Source: Serinibacter arcticus
Lineage (GTDB): Bacteria; Actinomycetota; Actinomycetes; Actinomycetales; Beutenbergiaceae
Assembly: GCF_004786095.1 (NCBI RefSeq)
Contig: NZ_RHPJ01000003.1
Coordinates: forward strand, 310,001-374,000
Length of the DNA stretch: 64,000 nt
Direction: 5' to 3'
Positions 52,796 through 61,502 of this stretch are shown here, piece by piece (the stretch's first letter is position 1; the number at the start of each line of letters is the position of its first letter). Made by a program: the position numbers and the translations under genes. The notes below the pieces were generated by a model. The model made no database searches and had not been told where the DNA came from. It saw nothing but the letters and a program-made list of their open reading frames with translations.

Positions 52796-55525
52796 GTGAG
52801 CGACCACGACGACCTCGACGCACCGGCCACCACCTCGATCGACCTGATCGACGAGGCGAAGCTGCTCCTGATCGACGGGCACTCGATGGCCTACCGGGCG
52901 TTCTTCGCCCTGCCGGTCGAGAACTTCGCGACCACCGACGGCCAGCCCACGAACGCGGTGTACGGCTTCACCTCGATGCTGATCAACCTGATCCGCGACG
53001 AGAAGCCGACGCACGTCTTCGTCGCCTGGGACCGCTCGGGCCCCACGTTCCGCACCGAGCAGTACGCCGCGTACAAGGGCACGCGCTCCGCCTCGCCCGA
53101 GGAGTTCCGCGGCCAGGTGCCGCTCATCCACGAGGTGCTCGGTGCGTTGAACATCCCGCACCTGGGGATCGACGGCATCGAGGCCGACGACATCCTTGCG
53201 ACGATCACCGACCACGCCGAGCGGCGCGGCGCCGAGGTGCTCGTCTGCTCGGGCGACCGCGACACGTTCCAGCTCGTCTCCGACCAGGTCACGGTCCTCT
53301 ACCCGCGCAAGGGCGTCTCCGACCTCGCTCGGATGACGCCGGCCGCCGTCTCGGAGAAGTACGGCGTCCCGCCGCAGCGCTACCCCGATCTCGCCGCACT
53401 CGTGGGGGAGACGAGCGACAACCTGCCCGGTGTGCCCGGGGTGGGGCCGAAGACGGCCGCGAAGTGGATCACCACCTACGACGGGCTCGACAACGTCGTG
53501 GCGTCGGCCGACGCGATCACGGGCAAGGCGGGCGAGAGCCTGCGCACCCACCTCGCCCAGGTGATCATGAACCGCCAGATCAACGGCCTGCTCCGCGACG
53601 TCGAGACGGCGCTCACGCTCGACGACCTGGCCCGCGTGCCGATCGACCGCGAGGCAGTGCACCAGGTGTTCGACGCGCTGCAGTTCCGCGTCCTGCGCGA
53701 CCGCCTGCTCCAGATGCTCCCCGAGGACGAGGCGGCCGCCGAGGACGTCGAGGACCTCGCCCTCACGGTGACCGACCTCGCGCCCGGTGCCCTGGGCGGC
53801 TGGCTCGCCGAGCGCGCCGGTCAGGAGCTGGGTCTCGACGTCGCGGGCAAGGCCGTGCAGGGCGGCGGTGACGCGTGGGCCGTCGCCATCGCGGACGACG
53901 GCGGCACCTCGGTCGCGATCGACCTCGCCACCGTGGAGAACGCCGACCTCGACGCCCTGGGCGCCTGGTTGGCGGACCCGGCCGCGGCGATCGCGGTGCA
54001 CGACGCGAAGGCGACGTCGCACGCGCTCTCGGGCCGCGGGCTCACGCTGGCGGGCGTCACGCTCGACACGCTGCTCGCGGCCTACCTGTGCCATCCCGAT
54101 CAGCGCACGTACGACCTCGGCGACCTCGCCGTGCGCTACCTGCAGCGCGAGCTGCCCAGCGGCGTGGACGCCGCGGCCGACGGCATGCTCGACATCGGGC
54201 TCGACGGCGATCCCTTCGGCGGCCGCGCCGCCGCGGCTCGCGCCGTGGCGGTGCACGAGCTGGCCGAACCGCTCCGCACCGACCTCGCCTCGCGCGGGGC
54301 GACCGCCCTCATGGGTCAGGTCGAGCTGCCCGTCCTGGCGACCCTGGTCGGCATGGAGCGCGCCGGCATCGCGGCCGACGTGCCGTACTTCTCCGGTCTC
54401 GAGAGCGAGTTCGACGCCGCTGTCGAGCGCGCCGCGCTCGGCGCGTACGAGGCGATCGGGCACGAGGTGAACCTCGGGTCTCCCAAGCAGCTCCAGGAGG
54501 TCCTGTTCGTCGAGCTCGACATGCCGAAGACGCGCAAGACGAAGACCGGCTGGACCACCGACGCCGATGCGCTGGCCGACCTGTTCGCCCGCACGGAGCA
54601 CCCGTTCCTGGGCAACCTCCTCGCGCACCGCGAGGCGATCCGACTGCGCCAGACGGTCGAGGGTCTGCTGAAGTCGGTCGCGCCCGACGGCCGGATCCAC
54701 ACGACGTTCCAGCAGACCGTCGCCGCGACCGGCCGGCTGTCCTCCACGGATCCGAACCTCCAGAACATCCCGATCCGCACCGCCGAGGGCTACCGCATCC
54801 GCGAGGGGTTCGTCGTCGGCGAGGGCTACGAGGGTCTGCTGACCGCCGACTACTCGCAGATCGAGATGCGCATCATGGCGCACCTGTCCTCGGACGAGGG
54901 CCTCATCGACGCGTTCCAGTCCGGCGAGGACCTGCACCGCTACGTCGGGTCGCGCGTCTTCCGCGTCGAGCCGGCCGAGGTCACGTCGGCCATGCGCGCC
55001 AAGATCAAGGCGATGTCCTACGGCCTCGCGTACGGGCTGTCGGCGTTCGGGCTGTCCAAGCAGCTCAGCATCAGCGCGGGTGAGGCCAAAGGCCTCATGG
55101 ACGACTACTTCGAGCGGTTCGGCGGTGTGCGCGACTACCTCACCGGCGTCGTGGACGAGGCGCGGGGCGAGGGCTGGACCTCGACCATCCTCGGCCGCCG
55201 TCGCTATCTGCCCGACCTCACGAGCGACAACCGGCAGCGGCGCGAGATGGCCGAGCGCATGGCGCTGAACGCCCCCATCCAGGGTTCGGCCGCCGACATC
55301 GTCAAGGTCGCCATGATCGGCGTCACGAGCGAGCTCGAGCGCCGCGACCTCGGATCGAGGCTGCTGCTGCAGGTGCACGACGAGCTCGTGCTCGAGGTCG
55401 CCCCGGGGGAGCGCGAGGAGGTCACCGAGCTCGTGCGCGAGCAGATGGCCGCCGCCGCGGACCTCGAGGTGCCGCTCGACGTCAGCGTCGGCTTCGGCCG
55501 CTCCTGGCGCGACGCCGGGCACTGA
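52796..55525 (+). CDS. polA: DNA polymerase I
   Basis: 909 residues. The 5'-nuclease domain (about 20-310) has LLIDGHSMAYRAFFALP, GIEADDILATI and a helix-hairpin-helix GVPGVGPKTA. The central 3'-5' exonuclease-like domain (about 330-500) lacks the DxE and other metal-binding acids, so proofreading is probably absent, as in other actinobacterial PolA. The polymerase domain contains GRLSSTDPNLQNIPIR, motif A ADYSQIEMR (Asp685), motif B KIKAMSYGLAYGLS and motif C QVHDELV (Asp862). Functions in Okazaki fragment processing and repair. Confidence 0.97.
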   Translation: MSDHDDLDAPATTSIDLIDEAKLLLIDGHSMAYRAFFALPVENFATTDGQPTNAVYGFTSMLINLIRDEKPTHVFVAWDRSGPTFRTEQYAAYKGTRSASPEEFRGQVPLIHEVLGALNIPHLGIDGIEADDILATITDHAERRGAEVLVCSGDRDTFQLVSDQVTVLYPRKGVSDLARMTPAAVSEKYGVPPQRYPDLAALVGETSDNLPGVPGVGPKTAAKWITTYDGLDNVVASADAITGKAGESLRTHLAQVIMNRQINGLLRDVETALTLDDLARVPIDREAVHQVFDALQFRVLRDRLLQMLPEDEAAAEDVEDLALTVTDLAPGALGGWLAERAGQELGLDVAGKAVQGGGDAWAVAIADDGGTSVAIDLATVENADLDALGAWLADPAAAIAVHDAKATSHALSGRGLTLAGVTLDTLLAAYLCHPDQRTYDLGDLAVRYLQRELPSGVDAAADGMLDIGLDGDPFGGRAAAARAVAVHELAEPLRTDLASRGATALMGQVELPVLATLVGMERAGIAADVPYFSGLESEFDAAVERAALGAYEAIGHEVNLGSPKQLQEVLFVELDMPKTRKTKTGWTTDADALADLFARTEHPFLGNLLAHREAIRLRQTVEGLLKSVAPDGRIHTTFQQTVAATGRLSSTDPNLQNIPIRTAEGYRIREGFVVGEGYEGLLTADYSQIEMRIMAHLSSDEGLIDAFQSGEDLHRYVGSRVFRVEPAEVTSAMRAKIKAMSYGLAYGLSAFGLSKQLSISAGEAKGLMDDYFERFGGVRDYLTGVVDEARGEGWTSTILGRRRYLPDLTSDNRQRREMAERMALNAPIQGSAADIVKVAMIGVTSELERRDLGSRLLLQVHDELVLEVAPGEREEVTELVREQMAAAADLEVPLDVSVGFGRSWRDAGH

Positions 55526-55555
55526 CCGGCCGCCCCCGCTCGCCCGCGCTTGCGC

Positions 55556-56389
55556 TCAACCCTCGCGCTCGGTCACGAGCAGCAGGGTGCCCGGCAGGTG
55601 CCGGGCGCGCAGCTCGCTCCACCCGCCCCAGGTCTCCCGGCCCGGCTGCCACGTCGGCTCGACGAGGCGCGTGATCCGCAGCCCCGCCGCCGTCACGTCC
55701 GCGACGTGCTGGGCGAGCGTCCGGTGGTACTCGGCGTAGACGACGCCGCCGTCGGCGTCGAGCTCGCGGTAGGGGTCGGCGTCGAAGTAGGACCGGGTCG
55801 CGGTCAGCCCACCGGGTCCGGGGTCGTCGGGGAAGGCCCACCGCACCGGGTGCGTGGTGGAGAACGCCCACCGCCCGCCCGGACGCAGCACCCTGGCGAT
55901 CTCGCGGTGCAGCGCCGCGGCGTCGGCCACGAACGGGACGACGCCGTAGGAGGTGAACACGACGTCGAACGACCCCGCCGCGAACGGCAGCGCGAGCGCG
56001 TCCGCCTGCACGAGCGGCACGGCGACGCCGGTGCGTCGGTTCGCCTCGAGACCCGCCCGAAGCATGGCGTGCGACAGGTCCGTCGCGACCACGTCGACAC
56101 CCTCGCGGTGCAGCCAGCGCGCACACGGCGCGCTGCCGGCGCCCACCTCCAGCACCCGCGCGCCGGTGAGATCGCCGAGCGCGCCGGCGTCGGCCTCGGT
56201 CAGGCCCTCCGGACCCCACGTGAAGGACACGTCGCCGAGGGCTCCGGCGTGCTCGGCGAGGTAGTCGGCGGCCTCGGCGTCCCACCAGCGTCGCGCCGTC
56301 GCGCTGCCGTCGTGGTGCGCGGGCCCGTAGCCCGCCTCCGCGAGCGAGGGCAGGGGCGGCTCGCCGGTCGGCCACCTGTCGTTCGTCAT
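55556..56389 (-). CDS. Class I SAM-dependent methyltransferase
   Basis: 277 residues from ATG 56389. The Rossmann SAM site VLEVGAGSAPCARWL starts at about 79, the acidic residue ending beta-2 is in VVATDLSHAM, ADALALPFAAGSFDVVFTSYG covers motifs III-IV, and VLRPGGRWAFSTTHP motif V. GDVSFTWGPEGL upstream is typical of a methyltransferase type 11 subfamily found beside polA in actinobacteria. The substrate is unknown. It converges on polA with a 30-bp gap. Confidence 0.88.
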   Translation of the reverse strand: MTNDRWPTGEPPLPSLAEAGYGPAHHDGSATARRWWDAEAADYLAEHAGALGDVSFTWGPEGLTEADAGALGDLTGARVLEVGAGSAPCARWLHREGVDVVATDLSHAMLRAGLEANRRTGVAVPLVQADALALPFAAGSFDVVFTSYGVVPFVADAAALHREIARVLRPGGRWAFSTTHPVRWAFPDDPGPGGLTATRSYFDADPYRELDADGGVVYAEYHRTLAQHVADVTAAGLRITRLVEPTWQPGRETWGGWSELRARHLPGTLLLVTEREG

Positions 56390-56442
56390 CCGGTCACGCT
56401 CCGTCCAGGACGTTTGGCGGGAGGGGCCGTCCGGCCCGGAGA

Positions 56443-56448
56443 TAGTCT
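56443..56448 (+). promoter_or_regulatory. -10 box TAGTCT for pfkA
   Basis: TAGTCT lies 64 nt before ATG 56513, giving a leader of about 58 nt that contains GAGGAGAT as ribosome binding site. Confidence 0.45.
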
Positions 56449-56512
56449 GACGTGGGCGAGCCGCTGGAGCTCGCCGAATCGCCACGCCCCGGCCCCGAGG
56501 AGATCACCCCGC

Positions 56513-57538
56513 ATGCGAGTAGGACTGCTCACCGGAGGCGGCGACGTCCCCGGCCTGAACGCCGCGATCCGCGCCGTCGTCAAGCGTGGGGTGGGGGAGC
56601 ACGGCCACCACATCGTGGGGTTCCGCAACGGTTGGAAGGGCGTCGCCGAGGGCGACGTCCAGCCCCTGACGCGGCAGGACATCCGCAACGTGCTGCCGAT
56701 CGGCGGCACGCTGCTGGGCACGGCGCGGTTCCACCCGCATGCGACCGAGGGCGGTCTCGAGAGCGTCCTGGCGACCATCGAGAACGAGCACATCGACGCG
56801 CTCATCTGCATCGGTGGCGACGGGACGCTGCACGCTGCGAGCAAGATCGCCGAGGCCGGGGTCAAGATCGTGGCGATCCCCAAGACCATCGACAACGACG
56901 TGTGGGGGACCGAGTCCTCGATCGGCTTCGACACGGCCGTGACCATCGCGACCGAGGCGATCGACCGGATCCACACGACGGCGGAGTCCCACAACCGCGT
57001 CATGATCGTCGAGGTCATGGGGCGCTCGGCCGGCTGGATCGCCGCGACGTCCGGCATCGCCGGCGGAGCCGAGATCGTGCTGGCGCCCGAGCAGCCGTTC
57101 GACATCGAGCGCGTGGTGCGCTTCCTCAAGCACCGCCACCGCGCGCACGCCTCGTTCTCGATCATCGTGGTCGCCGAGGGCGCGACACCGGCCGAGGGCA
57201 CCTCGATGGACTACGAGATGCAGGTCGGTCGGTTCGGGCAGATCGTCGCCGGCGGCATCAGCGATCGGCTCAAGCACGAGATCGAGCAGCGCACGGGCTT
57301 CGACACCCGGGTCACGGTCCTGGGCCACATCCAGCGGGGTGGCACGCCCACGCCGGCCGACCGCATCCTCGGCTCGCGCTTCGGTGTCGCGGCGATCGAC
57401 GCCGTCACGCGCGGCGAGACCGGCGTGATGACGGCGATCCGCGACGGCGAGGTGGTGCTCGTTCCGCTCGAGGAGGTCGCGGGCAAGGTCAAGCACGTGC
57501 CGCACGACCTGCTGGACGTGGCGCGCGCGCTGGCGTGA
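56513..57538 (+). CDS. pfkA: 6-phosphofructokinase (group III, predicted ATP-dependent)
   Basis: 341 residues from ATG 56513. Phosphorylates fructose 6-phosphate. GLLTGGGDVPGLNAAIR binds the phosphoryl donor. GGDGTLHAA carries Gly104, the residue associated with ATP use, while PKTIDNDVWGT carries Lys124, usual in pyrophosphate enzymes. This mixed pair is the group III pattern of actinomycete ATP-PFKs. Catalytic base Asp127 is present, and MGRSAGWIA and GHIQRGGTP are conserved. Confidence 0.95.
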   Translation: MRVGLLTGGGDVPGLNAAIRAVVKRGVGEHGHHIVGFRNGWKGVAEGDVQPLTRQDIRNVLPIGGTLLGTARFHPHATEGGLESVLATIENEHIDALICIGGDGTLHAASKIAEAGVKIVAIPKTIDNDVWGTESSIGFDTAVTIATEAIDRIHTTAESHNRVMIVEVMGRSAGWIAATSGIAGGAEIVLAPEQPFDIERVVRFLKHRHRAHASFSIIVVAEGATPAEGTSMDYEMQVGRFGQIVAGGISDRLKHEIEQRTGFDTRVTVLGHIQRGGTPTPADRILGSRFGVAAIDAVTRGETGVMTAIRDGEVVLVPLEEVAGKVKHVPHDLLDVARALA

Positions 57539-57628
57539 CGACGTCGGGAATCAGCCGAACACCGACGTTCTGACCCGGTTCAACGTCGCTTCGTCATCGT
57601 TTCGCAACGTCCGCAACCTTGACCTTTA

Positions 57629-57641
57629 CATGATGTTCATG
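57629..57641. promoter_or_regulatory. Palindrome CATGA-TGT-TCATG upstream of the dpp operon
   Basis: A perfect 5-bp-arm inverted repeat 10 bp upstream of the TAGGGT -10 box, in the -35 region, where a regulator could bind. Confidence 0.35.
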
Positions 57642-57650
57642 GTGACCTCC

Positions 57651-57656
57651 TAGGGT
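57651..57656 (+). promoter_or_regulatory. -10 box TAGGGT for the dpp operon
   Basis: TAGGGT lies 45 nt before ATG 57701 in a relatively AT-rich stretch. A TTGACC hexamer at 57619 is too far away (26 bp) to be its -35 box. Confidence 0.45.
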
Positions 57657-57665
57657 TCACGTGGG

Positions 57666-57681
57666 CGTGACACCCGTCACC
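57666..57681. promoter_or_regulatory. CRP/GlxR-like site between promoter and dpp binding-protein gene
   Basis: CGTGA-CACCCG-TCACC fits the TGTGA-N6-TCACA layout of CRP/GlxR operators with one changed base in each half. Its place just after the predicted transcription start would suit repression. Confidence 0.35.
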
Positions 57682-57700
57682 CACAGCACTGGAGGAACGC

Positions 57701-59380
57701 ATGAGAAAACTGCACATGGCCGTCGTGGGGCTGGCGGCGTCGTCGCTCGTCCTGGCGGGTTGCTCCTCGGAGCGGGGCGAGGGCGGATCCGACGGCTCCA
57801 GCAGCGAGGGCGGCTCCGGCACGTCCAGCGAGACCGGTGAGGCCGCCGGCCCCACCACCTTCACGTTCGCCTCGTCCTCGGACCCGGCCTCGCTCGACCC
57901 CGCGTTCGCCAGCGACGGCGAGTCATTCAGGGTCGCGCGCCAGATGTTCGAGGGCCTCGTGGGCGTCGAGCCCGGCACGGCCGACCCCGCCCCCCTGCTG
58001 GCCGAGAGCTGGGACGTCAGCGACGACGGTCTCGAGTACACCTTCCAGCTCAAGGAGGGCGTGAGCTTCCACGACGGCACGCCGTTCAACGGCGACGCGG
58101 TCTGCTTCAACTTCGACCGGTGGGACGGGTTCACCGGCATCGCGGCGTCGGAGTCCATGTCCTACTACTGGGGCAAGGTCAACGGCGGCTACGAGGGTGC
58201 GGGCAAGTACGCGTCCTGCGAGGCGCCCGACGACGCCACGGCCGTCATCACCCTGAGCTCGCCGCTCCCCGAACTGGTCGCCGCCCTCAGCCTCCCCGCC
58301 TTCTCGATGCAGTCGCCGACGGCGCTGGCCGAGTACGGCGCCGACGAGGTCGGTGGCTCCGAGGACGCTCCCACTCTTCCCGAGTACGCCACGGATCACC
58401 CGACCGGCACCGGGCCGTTCACGTTCGAGTCGTGGAGCCCCGGCGAGAACGTCACGCTGGCGGCCAACACCGAGTACTGGGGCGAGCAGGGTCAGATCAC
58501 GACCGTCATCTTCCCGGTCATCTCCGACGCCACCGCGCGACGCCAGGCCCTCGAGGCCGGTGACATCGACGGCTACGACCTGGTCGGCCCCGCCGACGTC
58601 GTCGCGCTGGAGGACGCCGGCTACACGATCGAGAACCGCGACCCGTTCAACGTCCTGTACCTCGGCATGAACCAGGCCGTCCCGGAGCTCGCGGACATCC
58701 GCGTGCGCCAGGCCATCGCGCACGCGATCGACAAGGACGCCCTGGTCGCGGCCACCCTCCCCGAGGGCACGCTCGTCGCGACGAACTTCGTGCCGCCGTC
58801 GGTCCGCGGTCACAGCGACGACGTCCCCACGTACGACTTCGACCAGGACGAGGCCCGCTCGCTGCTGGCCGAGGCGGGCGTGAGCGACCTGACGCTCAAC
58901 TTCACCTACCCGACGAACGTCTCGCGTCCGTACATGCCGACGCCCGAGCAGGTCTTCGAGCGCATCGCCGCCGACCTCGAGGAGGTCGGCATCACGGTCG
59001 AGGCGACGCCGCTGCCGTGGAGCCCCGACTATCTCGACCGCATCCAGGGCGGCGCCGACCACGGGCTGCACCTCCTGGGCTGGACGGGTGACTACAACGA
59101 CACCTACAACTTCATCGGCGTCTTCTTCGGGGCGCAGTCGAACGAGTGGGGCTTCGACGACCCGGCGCTCTTCGAGTCGCTGTCGACGGCCCGCGTGGCC
59201 ACCGACGAGGCCGAGCAGACGTCGCTGTACGAGGAGGCCAACGTCCAGATCATGGAGAACCTCCCCGGTATCCCGATCGCGCACCCGGTGCCGTCGCTCG
59301 CGTTCCGCCCCGGCGTCGAGAACTACCCGGCATCGCCGGTCCAGGACGAGGTCTACAACGTCATCACGCTGACGGACTGA
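57701..59380 (+). CDS. ABC transporter substrate-binding lipoprotein, peptide (SBP_bac_5) family
   Basis: 559 residues from an ATG with GGAGGAA upstream. Signal sequence and lipobox LVLAGC (Cys21), then a Ser/Gly-rich linker. The DppA/OppA-like fold shows PASLDPAFASDGESFRVARQMFEGLVG, DGLEYTFQLKEGVSFHDGTPFNGDAV and GTGPFTFESW. It captures peptides or similar solutes outside the membrane. The specificity is not readable. First gene of a four-gene importer; an 18-bp-stem hairpin separates it from the permease genes. Confidence 0.94.
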   Translation: MRKLHMAVVGLAASSLVLAGCSSERGEGGSDGSSSEGGSGTSSETGEAAGPTTFTFASSSDPASLDPAFASDGESFRVARQMFEGLVGVEPGTADPAPLLAESWDVSDDGLEYTFQLKEGVSFHDGTPFNGDAVCFNFDRWDGFTGIAASESMSYYWGKVNGGYEGAGKYASCEAPDDATAVITLSSPLPELVAALSLPAFSMQSPTALAEYGADEVGGSEDAPTLPEYATDHPTGTGPFTFESWSPGENVTLAANTEYWGEQGQITTVIFPVISDATARRQALEAGDIDGYDLVGPADVVALEDAGYTIENRDPFNVLYLGMNQAVPELADIRVRQAIAHAIDKDALVAATLPEGTLVATNFVPPSVRGHSDDVPTYDFDQDEARSLLAEAGVSDLTLNFTYPTNVSRPYMPTPEQVFERIAADLEEVGITVEATPLPWSPDYLDRIQGGADHGLHLLGWTGDYNDTYNFIGVFFGAQSNEWGFDDPALFESLSTARVATDEAEQTSLYEEANVQIMENLPGIPIAHPVPSLAFRPGVENYPASPVQDEVYNVITLTD

Positions 59381-59397
59381 TCCGCCCGAGAACCGGA

Positions 59398-59437
59398 GGA
59401 CCCGGTGCCCGCGCCGCACGGCGCGGGCACCGGGTCC
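59398..59437 (+). terminator. Intercistronic hairpin after the dpp binding-protein gene
   Basis: An 18-bp perfect stem with a GCAC loop, 18 nt after the stop, followed by ACCCACGA rather than T-rich sequence. Probably a partial terminator or an mRNA-stabilising stem. Confidence 0.6.
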
Positions 59438-59462
59438 ACCCACGACCTGCGAGAGATCCCTT

Positions 59463-60470
59463 GTGCTGATGCTCATCGTGCGCCGCCTGGCGCAGCTGGT
59501 GCCCACCCTGATCGGTCTGACGATCCTGCTGTTCTTCTGGGTGCGCGCCCTCCCCGGCGGCCCCGCCGTCGCCCTCCTGGGTGAGCGTGCCACCCCCGAG
59601 GCCGTCGCGGACATCAACCGCCTGTACGGCTTCGACCGCCCCCTGCTCGAGCAGTACTTCACCTACGTCGGTCGCCTGCTCCAGGGCGACTTCGGCACCT
59701 CCATCCGCACGCGCCGGCCCGTGCTGGAGGAGTTCATCGACCGGTTCCCCGCGACGCTCGAGCTCAGCCTCGCGGCGCTGCTGTTCGCCGTCGTCGTCGC
59801 CATCCCGCTCGGCTACGTCGCCGCGCGGCGTCGCGGCACGATCGTGGACCACACCTCCGTGGTGGTCTCGCTGATCGGCGTGACGGTCCCCGTCTTCTTC
59901 CTCGCGTTCATCCTCAAGTACGTGTTCGCGGTCAAGCTGGGCTGGTTCGCCACGACGGGGCGCGCCTCCGTCGACATCAACGCGACCAACCCCACCAACC
60001 TCTACGTGCTGGACGGGCTGCTCACCGGTGAGCTCGACGCCAGCTGGGACGCGATCCTCCACCTCGTGCTGCCGGCGATCGCGCTGGGCTCGATCCCGCT
60101 CGCGATCATCGCGCGCATGACCCGCGCGTCCGTGATGGAGGTGCAGGGCGCCGACTACGTGCGTACGGCCCGCGCCAAGGGCCTGCGCCCCGGCCGCCTG
60201 CGCAACCGCGTCATCCTGCGCAACGCCATGCTGCCCGTCGCGACCACGATCGGCCTCCAGGTCGGACTGCTGCTGTCCGGCGCGGTGCTGACCGAGACGG
60301 TGTTCTCCTTCCCCGGCATCGGCAGCTTCCTCTACCAGGCGATCTCCTCCAGCGACTACCCGGTCCTGCAGGGGTTCATCCTCGCGATCGCGATCGTCTA
60401 CGCCCTGGTCAACCTCCTGGTCGACATCTCCTACGGCCTCATCGACCCCCGGATGCGAGCTCGCTCATGA
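59463..60470 (+). CDS. Peptide ABC transporter permease (DppB/OppB type)
   Basis: 335 residues from GTG 59463. Six hydrophobic segments. N-terminal IVRRLAQLVPTLIGLTILLFFWVRALPGGP is DppB-like. The coupling EAA loop is DYVRTARAKGLRPGRLRNRVILRNAMLP. LLLSGAVLTETVFSFPGIG and DPRMR are family motifs at the end. It overlaps the next permease by ATGA and acts with it as the membrane channel. Confidence 0.93.
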   Translation: MLMLIVRRLAQLVPTLIGLTILLFFWVRALPGGPAVALLGERATPEAVADINRLYGFDRPLLEQYFTYVGRLLQGDFGTSIRTRRPVLEEFIDRFPATLELSLAALLFAVVVAIPLGYVAARRRGTIVDHTSVVVSLIGVTVPVFFLAFILKYVFAVKLGWFATTGRASVDINATNPTNLYVLDGLLTGELDASWDAILHLVLPAIALGSIPLAIIARMTRASVMEVQGADYVRTARAKGLRPGRLRNRVILRNAMLPVATTIGLQVGLLLSGAVLTETVFSFPGIGSFLYQAISSSDYPVLQGFILAIAIVYALVNLLVDISYGLIDPRMRARS

Positions 60471-61501
60471 CCGCCGTCCTTCCCCCCAGCCCCGAGCCCG
60501 ACGAGGCTTCCGGCTCCGGGCTGGCGCAGCCGCCCGTCCTGGCCGAGCGAGGCTCCGACGGCGACCGGTCCCGGACTGGCGGCCTGTTCCGTCGCGGCGG
60601 TCGCGGCGGTCGCGGCGATCGTGCCAAGGACGACGCCGGGGCGAGCGTCTGGCGCCTGGCCTTCCGCCGGCTGCGACGCAACCCCGTCGCGATCATCGGT
60701 GCCGTCATCGTCGCGATCTTCCTCGTCGTCGCGATCGCCGCACCGTGGCTCGCGCCGTACGCCGGCGACGCCACCCCGGGCCGCGACCTGATCCGTCCGA
60801 CGGCGATCCCCGGACCGTCGGCCGAGTTCCCGCTCGGGCTCGACCGCTTCGGCGGCGACGTGCTGAGCAAGCTCATCTGGGGCGCGCGCGCCTCGCTGAT
60901 CATCGGCGTCGCCTCGACGCTCATCGGCCTGGTGGGCGGTCTGCTGCTCGGGCTGCTCGCCGGCTCGTTCGGCGGCTGGGTCGACTCCGGCGTGATGCGC
61001 CTGGTCGACCTCATGCTCGCCGTGCCGTCGCTGCTGCTGGCGGTGTCGATCGCGGCCGTGGCCGGTCAGCGACCGTTCGCGGTGATCCTCGCGATCGGGG
61101 TGGTCCAGATCCCCATCTTCGCCAGACTCCTGCGCGGCTCGATGCTGGCGCAGAAGGGTCAGGACTACGTTCTGGCGGCCCGCTCGCTCGGGCTCAGCCG
61201 CGGCACGGTGACGATGTCGCACGTGCTGCCCAACAGCCTCGGTCCGGTGATCGTGCAGGCGACGCTCGTGCTGGCCACGGCGGTCATCGAGGCGGCGGCG
61301 CTGTCGTTCCTCGGCCTCGGCGGCGGTCGTCCGACCACCGCGGAGTGGGGACGCATGCTCACCCAGGCGCAGAACGAGCTGGCGATCGCACCGCAGCTCG
61401 CGATCTACCCGGGCCTGTGCATCTCCATCACGGCGCTCGGCTTCACGCTGCTGGGCGAGTCGATGCGCGAGGCGCTCGACCCGCGCTCGAGGAAGGGCTG
61501 A
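60467..61501 (+). CDS. Peptide ABC transporter permease (DppC/OppC type)
   Basis: 344 residues. A polar N-terminal region of about 65 residues (Gly/Arg-rich RRGGRGGRGDR) precedes the DppC core WRLAFRRLRRNPVAIIGAVIV. HPLGTD-like FPLGLDRFGGDVLSKLIWGARASL, the coupling loop QDYVLAARSLGLSRGTVTMSHVLPN, and AALSFLGLGGGRPTTAEWG are present. The start overlaps the DppB-type stop. The long basic N-terminus is unusual and would be cytosolic. Confidence 0.93.
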   Translation: MTAVLPPSPEPDEASGSGLAQPPVLAERGSDGDRSRTGGLFRRGGRGGRGDRAKDDAGASVWRLAFRRLRRNPVAIIGAVIVAIFLVVAIAAPWLAPYAGDATPGRDLIRPTAIPGPSAEFPLGLDRFGGDVLSKLIWGARASLIIGVASTLIGLVGGLLLGLLAGSFGGWVDSGVMRLVDLMLAVPSLLLAVSIAAVAGQRPFAVILAIGVVQIPIFARLLRGSMLAQKGQDYVLAARSLGLSRGTVTMSHVLPNSLGPVIVQATLVLATAVIEAAALSFLGLGGGRPTTAEWGRMLTQAQNELAIAPQLAIYPGLCISITALGFTLLGESMREALDPRSRKG

Positions 61502-61502
61502 C

